The notes: a model not told the origin generated them from the letters alone. A stretch of 64,000 bases of DNA from Pararge aegeria (GCF_905163445.1 NC_053193.1:1550001-1614000); one strand, 5' to 3'; positions 30,930 to 43,027 are shown, numbered from the stretch's first letter. Translations and numbers: made by a program.

Positions 30930-31320
30930 CAGCACGGCTAGCATGGGCAGGAGACAATTATCTCCCCGGGGAAAGGATAATAATGTATCTTCTCCTACAG
31001 CTTCATCAACTCTCAGTGCACTGGCGCACAAGTGAAAATAATATACGTGTACGTGTAATAATAAACGGGGATACACTTCTCCTATTCCATGTGCCACGTT
31101 AATTATATCCCCTGTCTGGGGATATTAGCGGGGGATATAATTTTTACCTCCTGCCCGTGCTAGCCCTGCTGTAGGCCAAGCACGGGCAGGATACATAAAT
31201 TATATCCCCTTGACATAGGATATAATTAACGTGTCCACCTGCTAAAGCACGGTAATATGGAAATGGAGAAGTTTACCCTCGTTTATTATTACACATATAT
31301 TATTTGCATATTATTTCAAC
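30930..31320. mobile_element. Second hAT-like MITE, with an inverted partial copy
   Basis: 30930-31171 has ends CAGCACGGCTAGCATGGGCA and (reverse) CAGCAGGGCTAGCACGGGCA. 31180-31318 repeats its interior in inverted orientation (ATATAATTAACGTG, GTTTATTATTACACATATAT against 31020-31100). No matching 8-bp duplication was found. Confidence 0.65.
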
Positions 31321-31535
31321 TCTCAGGCATGCAGGTGACTCTCACGACGTTTTCCTTCAAAAAATCAAAATTCATTTATTTCAAATAGGCCTAATATAAG
31401 CACTTTTGAAACGTCAAGTTACCGTTAAACAAGTGATATTTAATATCTTCAAACTATATGCTTTTATTCTATCTATTTAATCTGAAAAGGTAAAGTGGCG
31501 TCCGGAGATTTAACTCGTCCCCACAAGTTCAAAGT
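31320..31535 (-). mobile_element. SINE-P with nested LINE-A tail
   Basis: CTCAGGCATGCAGGTGACTC at 31321; TACCGTTAAACAAGTGATAT resumes at 31420. The LINE-A tail (AATTCATTTATTTCAAATAG, AAACGTCAAG) lies at 31360-31421. Confidence 0.75.
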
Positions 31536-31539
31536 TATT

Positions 31540-33250
31540 TACAAAAAAAATAATGATCAAATATTTAACCCAAATTTTAACGCTGATGTTTCATTACGAG
31601 ATGTCTTTATTTTTTACAATAACTGAGCCTATCATAAATAACAATCGCGTGTTAATAACAAAAGTGTTAAAATATTCATTAAATAAATGGTAACAATTTA
31701 TTCAGCGTAATTCATTATACTGTATTTAATTACCGTTTCATAAAGCTGATAGGGGTTATTGCATAATGTAATTACAATAGCAGTCGCTTTGTCAATCAAA
31801 AGGGTAATCAGAATTTATTTTATAATATTAGAAATTGTACATGGTACCGAATGTATCGAGCTATTGGCCTTGCGTTTTCATAAATGAAGATTTTAAGGTT
31901 AGAATTTTTTTTTCTGACAGAAAAAAAAGCTTCTCCGACTAAGTACCATAGCTATATTTATTTGTGCCACCAAGTAGTTCTGCTGTGTTCTATTCTGAAG
32001 GTAATGGTAGCCGGTGTAATGACAAGCTTATGTGGCTTATCTCCTACGTCTAAGGTAGATGGACACAGGGCCCAATGTTTTTTTTCCCATGCCCTGAAAA
32101 TTGTTTGAACTGGTCTTCCACATCCTAATTTAGAAATATTGTCAAAAAATCGCAACTAAGTGGGTTGCGATTTCAAAATAGTCATGGCTAATTTGGATAA
32201 TGATTGGCCTTTCAGAAGATTATAGTTAACAGGTTTAAAGATGTAATTTACTTTGATGTTGATTGTGATTGTGACTGCATTGCCCCACTTCCCCGGCTAA
32301 GTAGATATAAATAATAAATTAATATAATAAGCTTTATGTTCATTTCAACCTACTTTCGTTGTAAGCCATTCTACACTTACAATGTAGGTTCTGTTTAATG
32401 ATCCTAATTTACTTTTAATGTCCTACTGTGTACAGTTTCATTGTGAGCTGTGTGTTACAGTAGTGAAATGTGTCAGGTTCGGTTCATATTTTTTTAGAGT
32501 GAAACTTTCATTACATCGTCTCAGATTTTTTCGACTGTGTGTTGCAAGTCGCGTGACGGTCAGCCACGGAGTAGGGATAAAGTGACAGGCGCCCGTCAGA
32601 GCAGCCGAGGCCAATATAACGGCGCCTAAAGTTCCGCATCAGCTGAACATGTAGTGTATAGACTATCACTCATTTGTGCCAGTGCTCCATAAAATATTGG
32701 TATCATATATAAACTGTGAAACTCATGATGAAGATGGAATTGATAATAGAATGATTGAAAATAATTGAAAAACGGATCAAAATGACTTAACGATTATAAA
32801 ATATTGGTTTCAGTTTTTCAATATATATATGTATTTATATCATCTAAATAATTGTTAAGTATTATGTATGTGTCTAAGATTTTAATAATAATTATAATAA
32901 AGTTATAGAGAGTTCAATAAAAATATTAGTTGGAGACCTAGTCTACTTTTATTATTACACATTATCATTTCCATTTTCCAAGTATAAAATTAAGATTGAT
33001 GAAGCGAATTTTATTAATTGAATATATAAATATTATTACGAAAATTTCCTTAATGATGTATTTATCCGAAATTTTTTAGTTAAATGTCTAAAATGTGAAA
33101 GAAAATGTCAAAAAACCCATACAATCCTTTTTTTATATAGTAGTGAGAATACTTTATTATGAGGGTCTTGGTATACAGTGTACTAGCGGTCAAGCGGTCC
33201 CCTGCGACTTCGCACGCGTGTTTGTCAACGTTTTAAGATAGACATATGCA
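31540..33250. other. Long low-repeat intergenic stretch
   Basis: No gene. 31600-31830 is AT-rich with many TAATTA-like words. 31985-32095 holds a common LINE-tail phrase (GATGGACACAGGGCCC, also near 40750). 33172-33232 holds a scrap ending like a Helitron (CGCACGCG...ACTAGCGGTC in reverse). Confidence 0.45.
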
Positions 33251-33254
33251 ATGC

Positions 33255-33356
33255 AGTGCAGAGATGGTATGCACAGGGTATGCAGATGATATAAAATATG
33301 TTATTATAATTCAGTAATAGTTATAAAAACTTAAGGGTAGGCGTTTTATAACTCTT
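33255..33356. mobile_element. hAT-type MITE, left half
   Basis: GGTATGCACAGGGTATGCAGATG... as in 30130, then decays; no right end. Confidence 0.7.
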
Positions 33357-33590
33357 AAATAAATAAATAAATATACTAAATAAAGAAAGCGACGCTTGTG
33401 TTATGGTTACTAAGATAAGTGATGAATATTTTTATGTATAATATACATAAATACTTATAATAGGTACAAAGATAAACAACCAGACACTGAAATACATTCA
33501 TGTTCATGGCACAAACATTTTCCAGTTTTGGGAATCGAACCCACGGCCTTGGACTCAGAAAGCAGGGTCGCAGCCCACTGCTCGAGTCAA
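33357..33590 (-). mobile_element. SINE-M
   Basis: AAATAAATAAATAAATATAC tail, CATTCATGTTCATGGCACAA, GGGAATCGAACCCACGGC; truncated mid-body relative to 26600. Confidence 0.85.
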
Positions 33591-33599
33591 AAGCTCTAC

Positions 33600-34160
33600 T
33601 ACTAAGACAATATAGTAATTTCACATTCAAAATAATATATCGTAGTCCGCGTAAATGACACTTGTTTATTTTCATCCCACGCTGATGTCGTATTAGCTTA
33701 ATTACTATAGAAAAATTAGTTAAACGGGAGACTTCATACAATAAGCTGGTAAGTGTGTTAGGCGTACAGGCTGTCCGTCCGTGCGTCACGACTCCCGTTC
33801 ATCTCATAAACTAATAATCCCGTTATCCGGCCCAACCGCTCCGTATTAGGCCTTATCGGGTCATGAGAACGGCGTTTTTTGATTGTTTATTTTTTTTATA
33901 TTGAGTTTTTCTTACCTATTATTTAAGTATTGGTTTTGTTTGAGAATCTAACTTATAACATATGTGTGGTGACGGCAAATCAGAATACAATTGTTAAACA
34001 CAAATGAAAAAATGTAAATAGAAAATGTACCTAATCAATTTTTGTTTTCTGTATTGTATCCTAATCTAACCGAGTTTAATCCTAGCCCTAATGATTGCCA
34101 ACCTTCGTAAGGAGATTGCAACCTAAGAAGAAAAATTTATAAGATCCATTTTTATGCTAT
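33600..34160. other. Intergenic, nothing recognised
   Basis: AT-rich, no ORF or family seen. Confidence 0.4.
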
Positions 34161-34165
34161 AAAGT

Positions 34166-34440
34166 CGGCCGATTGGCGCAGTGGGCAGCGACCCTGCTTC
34201 CTGAGTCCAAGGCCGTGGGTTCGATTCCCACAACTGGACAATATTTGTGTGATGAACATGAATGTTTTTCAGTGTCTGGGTGTTTATCTATATATTATAA
34301 GTATTTATGTATATTATTCATAAAAAAAAATATTCATCAGTTATCTTAGTACCCATAACACAAGCTACGCTTACTTTGGGACTAGATGGCGATGTGTGTA
34401 TTGTCGTAGTATATTTATTTATTTATTTATTATTATATTT
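34166..34440 (+). mobile_element. SINE-M, best full-length copy
   Basis: CGGCCGATTGGCGCAGTGGG, GTGGGTTCGATTCCCACAAC, body AGTGTCTGGGTGTTTATCTA, GGGACTAGATGGCGATGTGT and an (ATTT)n tail. Confidence 0.95.
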
Positions 34441-34799
34441 ATTTATTTATTTATTTTGTAATGGACAACCAACAGTAGATACATTAAAATTTGCTCTTTT
34501 TTTTGGAATGAGTCACATAGTAAATGTCCAACTATTTACAGGTTATCACAGCATGCATTAAAATGTAAAAAGTCATTCCTATGAATTATTTACAATTAAT
34601 TGTAAATCTGTTAATATAAACCTTTATAAGTATAAATATTTAAAGCTAAGTTACAATGAATAATTTAAAAACATATACAAATAAATATCGAAATCTCTAT
34701 CTGTGTGGGTTAAAAAATTAAAAATTCTGTGACAGCGGTAGACTTCCGACACCTTTTTCGATGTACGAGTTCAGTTCAGCACACACATCTAACTTATTT
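34441..34799. other. Intergenic, nothing recognised
   Basis: AT-rich; no ORF or repeat recognised. Confidence 0.4.
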
Positions 34800-34975
34800 A
34801 TTTATTTATACTCCTTATTTTCAAACTACAAGTTAAAAAACAGACGAAGAATAGAAAAAAACACAGATAGAAGCAGTATACAAAAGGCAGCCTTATCGCT
34901 TAAAAGCGATCTTTGCCAGGCAACCTTAGGATAAGGAAAAGAACAGGATAATAGACTGCAGGTTGTGAATAAGTA
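34800..34975 (-). mobile_element. LINE-H 3' tail
   Basis: Minus strand: AAGGTTGCCTGGCAAAGATC, stem-loop GCTTTTAAGCGATAAGGC, T-rich end with (TAAA)n. Confidence 0.8.
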
Positions 34976-34979
34976 AAAA

Positions 34980-35374
34980 AAAAAAATTATTTGAGTTTTA
35001 AGCAATAAAATAGACCACAATTATTAAACTTAAGTGTACCTACTTTATTCGTCGCTTCAGATTTCATAGTAGCCCACTTGGTATAAAATTCGCACAATCA
35101 ATGTTTCTTTTCGCCTGCTCAGTTAATTTTTTAAACATTGTTAAATGCTTTTGTTTTTTCTCCCTCCTTCCCATTAAATTTAAAAATTATCACGCTGGGA
35201 ACGCAGGTTGTTCATAGCAGAGCTAGATTTTTCGCACCGTTATCGCTGCTGCCCGAAACCGGTCAGTGTCATTTGAACAGCCTAGCCCATTCAGACAGAC
35301 TACACCTATGACGTTGGTAATTTGGGAGGTTGACCTACTAATTCATAATTCGTTTAAAGGAAATTGCATACAAT
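34980..35374. other. Intergenic, nothing recognised
   Basis: No ORF or family recognised. Confidence 0.4.
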
Positions 35375-35655
35375 TCTACAATTGACATCTTGGAGATGTC
35401 TCTTAAAAAGTTCAAAGTTTGTATTAAACGTAAGCTTATAGAAAAGTCCTATTATATAAAGGACTACGTAATCGATAAAAAGGCTAAGTTTGTTGTGGGC
35501 TTCTTCTTAGACCAGGACGCGTTTGGAACCCTCGTAGCTTTATTTTTAAGTTTACGAATGTGATTATCGCCATCATCTCACTACCGTGTAATTCTTATGT
35601 ACGCATCAAAAGTGCCACCTATGGGTCTACTTGAAAAAATATATTTTTGACTTTG
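35375..35655 (+). mobile_element. LINE-B 3' end
   Basis: ORF2 end reads DILEMSLKKFKVCIKRKLIE then KSYYIKDYVID, followed by the tail GGCTAAGTTTGTTGTGGGCT to TTTTTGACTTTGA. A short RTE end (GACCTATGCCCAGTAGTGAA) abuts at 35656-35702. Confidence 0.85.
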
Positions 35656-35702
35656 AAAAGACCTATGCCCAGTAGTGAACGTCTATTGTCACGACGACGA
35701 TT

Positions 35703-36510
35703 TAATGCTGCTTGGTTTAGTATTACAATATCTCATTAGCGATCGTCGTTCGTTCGTTCTTATTCGCTGAATTTATAATATACCATTTCATATTTTATGA
35801 CACAATTATGTGGCAACTTTTTATATGATAGCTGCAAACTTTCGTCTGTGTAAGTTACCACTCGCGACTTTTATGGCCGCGCGACAGCATAAAACTTTTA
35901 CTAAACCATTTAACTTCGTTAGGAAGTCTTTATTTCATAGCCGGAGCTTTTTGCTTAATAGGAAATATTCATAACCTCATATTCCGCGCCGTGTTCGCCC
36001 CAGGCCCGTAGCGAACAGAAGATCAACACTTTTCAATTATTTAGAAGGTAATATTAACAGAGCCTTTGGTGTGAATTGATAAGAAAACAATGTCGCAACA
36101 GCATTTCCATAAAAAGCACGAAACGTCTTAAGTATATACCTATACCCGGATGATCAGGCGTGAGTTTTTCGTACGACAATACTGTTTCCAATTATTATAA
36201 CTAGATGGCGCTTTTCGGTTCCTGACAAATCGTAGATAACTATTACACGATCGAATACGTTGAAAATGTTTTAACAGGCAATCTGTACTTTTCTTAAAGT
36301 AGATAATCGTTAGTAACCTAATCAGTCAGGCATCCTGAGTTGTATAGGCTACTTACTGTTATTGTATCCAAATAGGCACTTTTGGTTCGTGCACTTGCTT
36401 AGTGGTTTCTGGTCGAGACAATTTCGGCTTGGCCGTCGTTTATATGCAACCGCTTCAAAGGAAATTAAATTAATGTAATAAAGAAAGTAATTTGTGTTTG
36501 TTTTATGTGT
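35703..36510. other. Intergenic, low-repeat
   Basis: No ORF or family recognised; some CpG at 35860-36010. Confidence 0.4.
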
Positions 36511-36512
36511 TA

Positions 36513-36772
36513 CTAACGTACCCAGCCCGCTTCGCCGGGCTAGATTTTGCTTTATTTTATTTAAACAATAAACTTACCTCATTATATTTTTAATAAAAGC
36601 TGTATTTGACAGTTCAAAAATAGGAGTGCTCCGATTGTCACCAAAATTTACAGGATTACTCGCCAGGTCAATTCGGAGATTTCCTGAAAGTTTCATTGAA
36701 ATCGGTCCAGCTGTTTCGGAGCCTATACGGAACATACCCACACACTTTCTTTTTTATATATTATATAGAAGA
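36513..36772 (-). mobile_element. Hel-A (Helitron-like), full ends
   Basis: Minus strand starts TCTTCTATATAATATATAAA and ends AGCCCGGCGAAGCGGGCT (hairpin) GGGTACGTTAG. Flanked by A (36512) and T (36773). Confidence 0.85.
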
Positions 36773-36854
36773 TACATGTAGCTTGGGGAACGAATTTTGA
36801 TATTTGACAAAATCTAAAAATAAATAAATACTACTTGTATATTTTAATTTATCA

Positions 36855-37140
36855 TCATCATTATTATAGTCATATCAACCCCACGGCACCCGCTACGTGA
36901 CACGGGTCCCTCCCACAATGAGAAGGGTTCAGGCCGCAGTCCATCAATGGACTCCACACGCGTTTCAGAGCATTATGGGGACTCTTAGGCATGAAGGTTT
37001 CCTCACGAATTTTACCTTCATCGTTGAAGCAAGTGATATTTTAATTGCTTAAAACGCACATAAAGAAAAGTTAGAGGTGCGTGCTGGTATTCGAACTCGG
37101 CCCCCCGAAAGTTAAGCTGAAGTCCTAGCCACTAGGAATA
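36855..37140 (-). mobile_element. SINE-P
   Basis: CATATCAACCCCACGGCACC, AGAGCATTATGGGGACTCTT, CGTGCTGGTATTCGAACTCG. Confidence 0.85.
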
Positions 37141-37765
37141 CAAGTTTTTTTCATACAAGTTCACCAACGCTTTTATTTTGAATACAAGTTTTTAAATTTA
37201 TATATATTGCATTACCTATAATTAGTTTATGTTGTTTAGTTAAATCTAATTGAAATCATATTGAAATAAAATTATAAGTATAATTTTTCTGCTTGTTTCT
37301 GTTTCGGTTTGTTTAAATTCACTTTTATATTGATTAGGTTTTAATAAGTTTAAAAAGCATGTAGTGTCTACCTTTAAATGGCACAATATTATGTTGGACA
37401 CTATTTGAACAAAATTAAAAATGATAAATAAAAATTTTGTATGTACACGAATATTTTTAATTTTAGACAATACACTACTTATTAACGCCATTTAATGTAT
37501 CATGTTCGTACACGCACACACAATTACACGGTATACATCCTTCTAAACTTCCTATCCCTTTCTTGAATACCTGGGAGCAGCGAAGAAGACACTAATCGCA
37601 CGCCACCGCTGTCAGTCGACTTCAGATCGCGTTGATAAAACAAACACCGTTCGCTAATCGCTTCTTCCGCTTAACCGACTTATTCGGGTCGACTCACACA
37701 AGTATAATTAAATATCGTAAACAATACCTCGCTCATATATAAAAAAAACACTTATTTTTTAAGTT
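37141..37765. other. Intergenic, nothing recognised
   Basis: AT-rich first half; no ORF of note. Confidence 0.4.
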
Positions 37766-37769
37766 TATA

Positions 37770-37992
37770 GATGAGCGTTTGACTGCAATCAGACCTGATA
37801 GTAAGTGATGATGCTTCAAGCTTTCCTAGACGATTCTCTCTTGATTTGAACGGACTCATATTGTAGGTACTGGTGAAAATGAAAGCTGGAATGGAATTCC
37901 AGATCCTTGCGGTGCGAATCAGAAACGAATATGAAAAGCGCTTCGTAAGTGTCCGGCACCTAGGAAGCCGTTCCTTACGGCACCTCGCGGTT
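37770..37992 (-). pseudogene. LINE ORF2 C-terminus (jockey/L2-type) with SINE-T-like tail
   Basis: Minus strand 37992-37815 has an open frame: HRTARCRKERLPRCRTLTKR, FSYSFLIRTARIWNSIPAFI, FTSTYNMSPFKSRE. SFLIRTARIWNSIPA is the typical last motif of these elements. The tail TTGAAGCATCATCACTTACT, then CAGGTCTGATTGCAGTC, matches the SINE-T tail. Confidence 0.85.
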
Positions 37993-38470
37993 CGATGGTA
38001 AAAAGGTTAGAGGGGAACTAGACCAAACAGTTCTTGAGCACACTCACCGAAATATATCTTATAGAATACCGAAATGCAGGCAACCTTGCGACGAAAGTAC
38101 TACAATATAGGAATACGTAAGTACTAACAGGAGAGGTTTAAGTGTTTTTGTAGTGTTACTACATTAATAAAAAAAGCAGTAGGCGGTGGCTAAACATCAT
38201 TGTACAAAGCATCTATAAAAGTCCAAATTATTAAATGCTACGGATCACATTTCTCGCAAGATATTTCAGCATATTCGTTGTCAAATAAATAGAAATATTT
38301 AGTAAATAAAAAGTCCCACAAGAACCAATTTGAGGTCTTAATTAAAACCCAACAAAAAATAAAAGAGAATTCCCTCTCAAATAAAGAGCGAGTAGCAATT
38401 ACAAATGAGACGTGGAATAGCAATAATACGCTCAAAGGACCCAAGTTACCCTCCGCGATACAACTTTGCG

Positions 38471-39440
38471 TAATTTAGCAAACTTCTTACGCGCTGGTAG
38501 AGTCTCCACGATGTCTCCAATTATTCGGACGGAAACTTACGTAAGCCAACTTTGTATACTCATTGGCAGTAGCGGTGCGAAAGCAAAGGTCTTACCGCAA
38601 GTGTCGTAGGCAAAGGGCCCACACCGCACCCATTCGTCGCCCTGTCGGTCGGATTTCACTCGCTATGTATTCATTCAATATAATATGGCGATGGTATCCG
38701 AGCACACATGTAGTAATTTAACAAACTTCTTACGCCCTGGTAGAGTCACGACGAAGTCTCGAATTATTGGGATGGAAACTTACGTATTTAAGATTAAAAC
38801 GCAAGTTAAGACTTGGTATTTCTCTTAGGGAGTACCGCGGCCTTACCGCAGGCATCGTGTGCAGATGGGGGACCCCGACTGTCCACATAGCGCCCATTCA
38901 CCCCCTGTCGGTCGCATTTGAATGTGTACATTCAATAAAATATGGTGATGGTTTCCGAACACATACTTAGTAATTTAACAAACTTCTTACGCCCTGGTAC
39001 AGTCTCCACGAAGTCTCGAATCAATGGGACGAAAACTTACTTATTAAAGATTAAAATGCAAGTTAAGTCTTGGTGTCCTCTTTAGGAGTGCCGGTGCGAA
39101 AGCAAAGGTCTTACCGCAGGCGTCGTTTGCATAGTGGCAACCCCCCACTGCTCTCCCGCGCCCATTTTGCCGCCCTGTCGGTTGGATTTGACTCACCTAT
39201 TTGTTCATTAAATATATGGTAATGGTATCAAATTACGATTTTTAGTAAATAAACAAACTTTGAGTTATTGGGACCAAAACTTAAGTATTAAAGGTTAAAA
39301 CGTTAACGTAACGGAAAAGATTTAAAAGAAATTTACATTCTTTGTATTCTCATTGAATATACCGGTGTGAAAGTAAGGCTAAATACATAAGGATAGTATC
39401 TGAACACAAATTTAAATTTAACGGAACGAAAATACTTCTA
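38471..39440. repeat. Tandem array of about 250-bp units
   Basis: TAATTTARCAAACTTCTTAC starts units at 38471, 38714 and 38971, with a decayed unit at 39246; spacings 243, 257, 275 bp. Each has GGTCTTACCGCARGYRTCGT and CGCCCTGTCGGTYGGATTTG or close variants. No ORF runs through. A related single unit lies at 49500-49738. Confidence 0.9.
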
Positions 39441-39960
39441 ATAAAGAAATGTAATTTTATTATTAACCTTTCGTCATATTATTCAATCTATGGATATTAA
39501 GTATAAGAATTCAATGACTATTTGTTTTAAGCAATATTGCAATAATATGATACATTTGTGATCAGTTTTAGTGTAACATTATCAATTAAAAATATCATAT
39601 TAAATTCGTTTTTCCCTTTCCAGTAAATATGCTTAAGTGATTTGCTCACTTTTGCAACGTCAAGTCTGTGTTTGTAGTAACTTTAACTGTCGAAGCGTGG
39701 ACATTTCATATGTACTTATATTATAATCTTAAGCGTGGTTACCAAAACAAAAGTTTAGGAAATATGAAGAGAATTCGCAATAAAAACAATCGTAAAAAGT
39801 GGGAACGGTGTTTTTGTCAAATATTGCAAATATATGTAGTGGCAGGCTTGCGTGAGAGTTTTATGAGAGGCACTCGATGCCGTAACGCTCGCACCGAACA
39901 CTACAATATAGGTGAATAAAGTGTTTTCTTTTTTATTTTACTTTACTGGTAATAGACTAG
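39441..39960. other. Intergenic with LINE-A scrap
   Basis: GCAACGTCAAGTCTGTGTTTGTAG-like LINE-A tail scrap at 39655-39680; otherwise nothing recognised. Confidence 0.4.
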
Positions 39961-39964
39961 CATT

Positions 39965-40345
39965 AGATATTGGGTAGAAGCAGGCGTTACTTTGCGGAAT
40001 TCCATGATATATTATAAATAAATAATAAATAAATATACTACGACAATACACACATCGCCATCTAGCCCCAAAGTAAGCATAGCTTGTGTTATAGGTAATA
40101 AGATGACTGATGAATAATTATATGAATAATAAATATAAATACTTAAAATATAAAGATAAACACCCAGACACTGAAAAACATTCATGTTCATCACACAAAC
40201 ATCGTCCAGTTGTGGGAATCGAACCCGCGGCCTTGATTCAGAAAGAAGGGTCGCTGCCCACTGCGCCAATCGGCTGTCTTCAATCCTTATACTCCACACC
40301 AATCAGATTTTCAGAAATGTACCCTCTACGCACGTTCCGTTCAAC
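39965..40345. mobile_element. Element X split by a SINE-M
   Basis: GGGTAGAAGCAGGCGTTACT and GCGGAATTCCATGATATATT at 39972; the other part TCTTCAATCCTTATACTCCA at 40277, with GTACCCTCTACGCACG. Same family as 41457-41640 and 60439-60642. Confidence 0.65.
40012..40278 (-). mobile_element. SINE-M, nested in element X
   Basis: (AAAT)n tail, CGACAATACACACATCGCCA, GGGAATCGAACCCGCGGCC, GCCCACTGCGCCAATCGGC. Confidence 0.92.
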
Positions 40346-40862
40346 CGGAGCATCCTCAGGAGATGTTGACTTTACAATGAATAATTGTTAAGGTCTCGGA
40401 CCAAAAGTAATATATATTTAACTTCGTGTTAAATGGTTAAAATTTAAACTCTATATTGTGTTGCGCCAATGAATAGAACCACAGAGTTAGTTAACCCGGT
40501 ATTTCTTTATCTAACGCGGGGAATATTGGTACCGTAATTCGACCAAATATAAACGACTGGATTACGAACAATGATCAGTGATATATATCTATGTGTCTCT
40601 TTTGCCCTACAATATTTTGTCACAGACACAGAACATGTTATGAAAGATATATTCAGTAGTAGCAGAACCTTTAGTGACAGAGTTCGTCAGGGGAAGTACT
40701 ACCAACATGCATAGTTCCGGTCTGAAAGGCATGGGTGCCAGTCGATGGACACAGGGCCTTAGCAGGATATGTTACTTGCATTACCTGTGATGTGATGCAC
40801 TGTTAATAGGCGATGGCTATCCACTTACCATCAGGTGAGGTATCTGCTTGGTCCATCAATTA
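40346..40862. other. Intergenic with LINE-tail scrap
   Basis: 40700-40860 carries CGATGGACACAGGGCC and GGCTATCCACTTACCATCAG, common lepidopteran LINE-tail wording. Nothing else recognised. Confidence 0.45.
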
Positions 40863-41194
40863 TCTTCTATATATATATTATAGAAAAAAAATCTCCGGAT
40901 TGACCTGGCAAGTAATCCTGTAAAGTTTGGTGACGATCGGAGCACTCCTATTTTTGAACTGTCAAACTGTCAAATACAGCTTTTATTTACTATGATGATA
41001 TTCTATTGTTGGGTGTACATCGTTGATAATGATCTTCACCCGCTCGAGAAGAGAATAGGATATTATGAATACGGAGAGAAATATAAATGATTTAATATAT
41101 TATGAGACTTAAATTAAAAATTTAATGATGTAAGTTTATTGTTTAAATAAAATAAAGCAAAATCTAGCCCGGCGAAGCGGGCTGGGTACGCTAG
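40863..41194 (+). mobile_element. Hel-A (Helitron-like), full ends
   Basis: Starts TCTTCTATATATATATTATA after A (40862) and ends CTAG before T (41195). The hairpin AGCCCG-GCGAAG-CGGGCT is at 41166-41183, 11 nt from the end, as in Helitrons. Non-autonomous, 332 bp. Confidence 0.9.
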
Positions 41195-41456
41195 TTAACT
41201 ATAAAAACAAAAATATCGTTTTGGTTGTATCATTTAAAAAACTTGTCACATAACTAACCCTCCAACTGAGTTGAAAATTCAAAAATATAGTTCAAAGTTA
41301 GCCCGTACCACTTGGCAAGGTTATAATTTTAATTAAAACCAATATTAGTAAGCTACTAACCCCATAATAGTTAAATAAAAAAACCCTGGGTGGCGCAAGC
41401 GGGTTAAATGTGAATAAAGTGTGACAATGTTGCGTGCGAGACAAAAATAATGAATG

Positions 41457-41640
41457 AATGTTGGATAGAAGCGGGCGTTACTTTGCGGAATTCCATGATA
41501 TATTATGTACATTATGTTAAATTTGATATAATCCGCTTAAAACAGGAAAATTTTCACGGTGTGACATAACTTCTTCAATTTTTATACTCCACATTGAACA
41601 GATCCTCTACGCACGCAAGTGATTATTGCAACGTACCAAT
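41457..41640. mobile_element. Element X
   Basis: TGTTGGATAGAAGCGGGCGT, GCGGAATTCCATGATATATT, CTTCTTCAATTTTTATACTC, GATCCTCTACGCACGC. Confidence 0.65.
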
Positions 41641-41775
41641 TCACCTGGTTTTTGAAGAATATAGCTAATGGAGCTGAATGCTCAGTGTATGTGTGAATCA
41701 AATATGAAATATACACTTTCATCGTACTCCACAAAAAAGTATAGAAAAATAGTAAAAATAGTAGTAAAAAAAATA

Positions 41776-41925
41776 ATTCAAAATTCATTTATTTCAAGTA
41801 GGCCTAATATAAGCACTTTTGAAACGTCAAGTCTGTCTGTGTGTAGTGACTCTACCACCGGTTCGGAAGGCAGATTCTACCGAGAAGAAGCCGGCAAGAA
41901 ACTCAGCAGTTGCTGTAACTCAGTA
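41776..41925 (-). mobile_element. LINE-A 3' tail
   Basis: AATTCAAAATTCATTTATTT, GAAACGTCAAGTCTGTCTGT, CGGTTCGGAAGGCAGATTCT, GGCAAGAAACTCAGCAG. Confidence 0.88.
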
Positions 41926-42272
41926 GTAAGTTTGACTTCATGTTGACCTTTGTTTTATTGCAAATCAATCGATTGCGTTGATGTGAAAGTCGCATTTAAA
42001 ACTTTTTTAAAAATAAATATCTATCTACAGGTAGAAGGTACTTTGTTATCAAACAATATTCTTCTATGGTAGTAAAGTGATGGTGATAACTACATCTGTT
42101 AACTAAAAACTAAAGCCACGAGGGTTCTACACGTGGTTTGGTTTTACGAATCAAAGTCTGATGTGGAAGTTAATTTATCAGGAATTTTTCAGGTGTATGA
42201 CGTTGGAAATTTGAATTCCGCCTTTACCTTACCTCTGTGCCTCCCCAATTATGTTAATCTTTTATTCACTAA

Positions 42273-42665
42273 CTAGCTGTTGTCCGCGACTTTGTCTGCG
42301 TTTGTTTTTTGATGTGACAACTGACATTAAATTTAGTTGTAGTTCTAAAAAAAATTTGAGTATTCAGTATCGCTAAGCCTTAAATAAGGGGTTTGCTGCT
42401 GTCCGCTGAGAAGTCCGGTCCTCTTTCTCCAACCACAGTTTGGGCAAATTTAAATCGGTTATAATTAATTTGTCGGGGTTATGGTGTAAAATCGTCAAAC
42501 ACTCATCCCCTCTCCCAAAGAAACCGAGCTTAATATCGGGATAAAGAGTATCCTTTATTACTTTTAACACTTCCAAAAATATGTGTACAAAGTTTCATGA
42601 GGATCGGTTGAGTAGTTTTGCGTAAGCGTAACAAACAAAATTACATTGACATTTATAATACTAAT
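42273..42665 (-). mobile_element. Hel-B
   Basis: 3' end CTAGCTGTTGTCCGCGAC (reverse) at 42273; TCGCTAAGCCTTAAATAAGG; ACCGAGCTTAATATCGGG; TACATTGACATTTATAATAC at the 5' side. Confidence 0.8.
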
Positions 42666-42699
42666 TTGTATTAAGGTATAGTTACCAAGGATTTTTACC

Positions 42700-42815
42700 T
42701 ACCAACGATCTGCAGTGTCCACCAATCTGCACTGGGCCAGCGTGGTGGACTAACGCCCGGGTCATGTAATGGGCCTCTAATACCTGTAATGAATTGATAT
42801 GATGATGATGGTGAC
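42700..42815 (+). mobile_element. SINE-P 3' fragment
   Basis: CCACCAATCTGCACTGGGCC, GCGTGGTGGACTAACGC, AATGGGCC..., GAATTGATATGATGATGATG. Confidence 0.7.
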
Positions 42816-43027
42816 CTACCTAAGTCAATAAATAAACATGGCGTTTCTACGCACCTTTCATCTATGAAGGTAGAACTTTTGTATAGCAGTGGAAAGTCCT
42901 CTATCATACCAAATAGAGCTTCGACCCACGATGCTACTACTGTTTGCCAGGTTTTTTTTTTAATGCAGCGAAAATGCGAAATCCATCCCGTAACGGACTC
43001 GGCTGAACGTGTAGTCTTATCTAGGTA

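Noticed and set aside
40110..40391. 93-codon + strand ORF and its overlap partners
   Set aside because: Translation of a SINE-M and element X.
42373..42576. 67-codon minus-strand ORF
   Set aside because: Lies wholly inside a Hel-B element; non-coding in sister copies.
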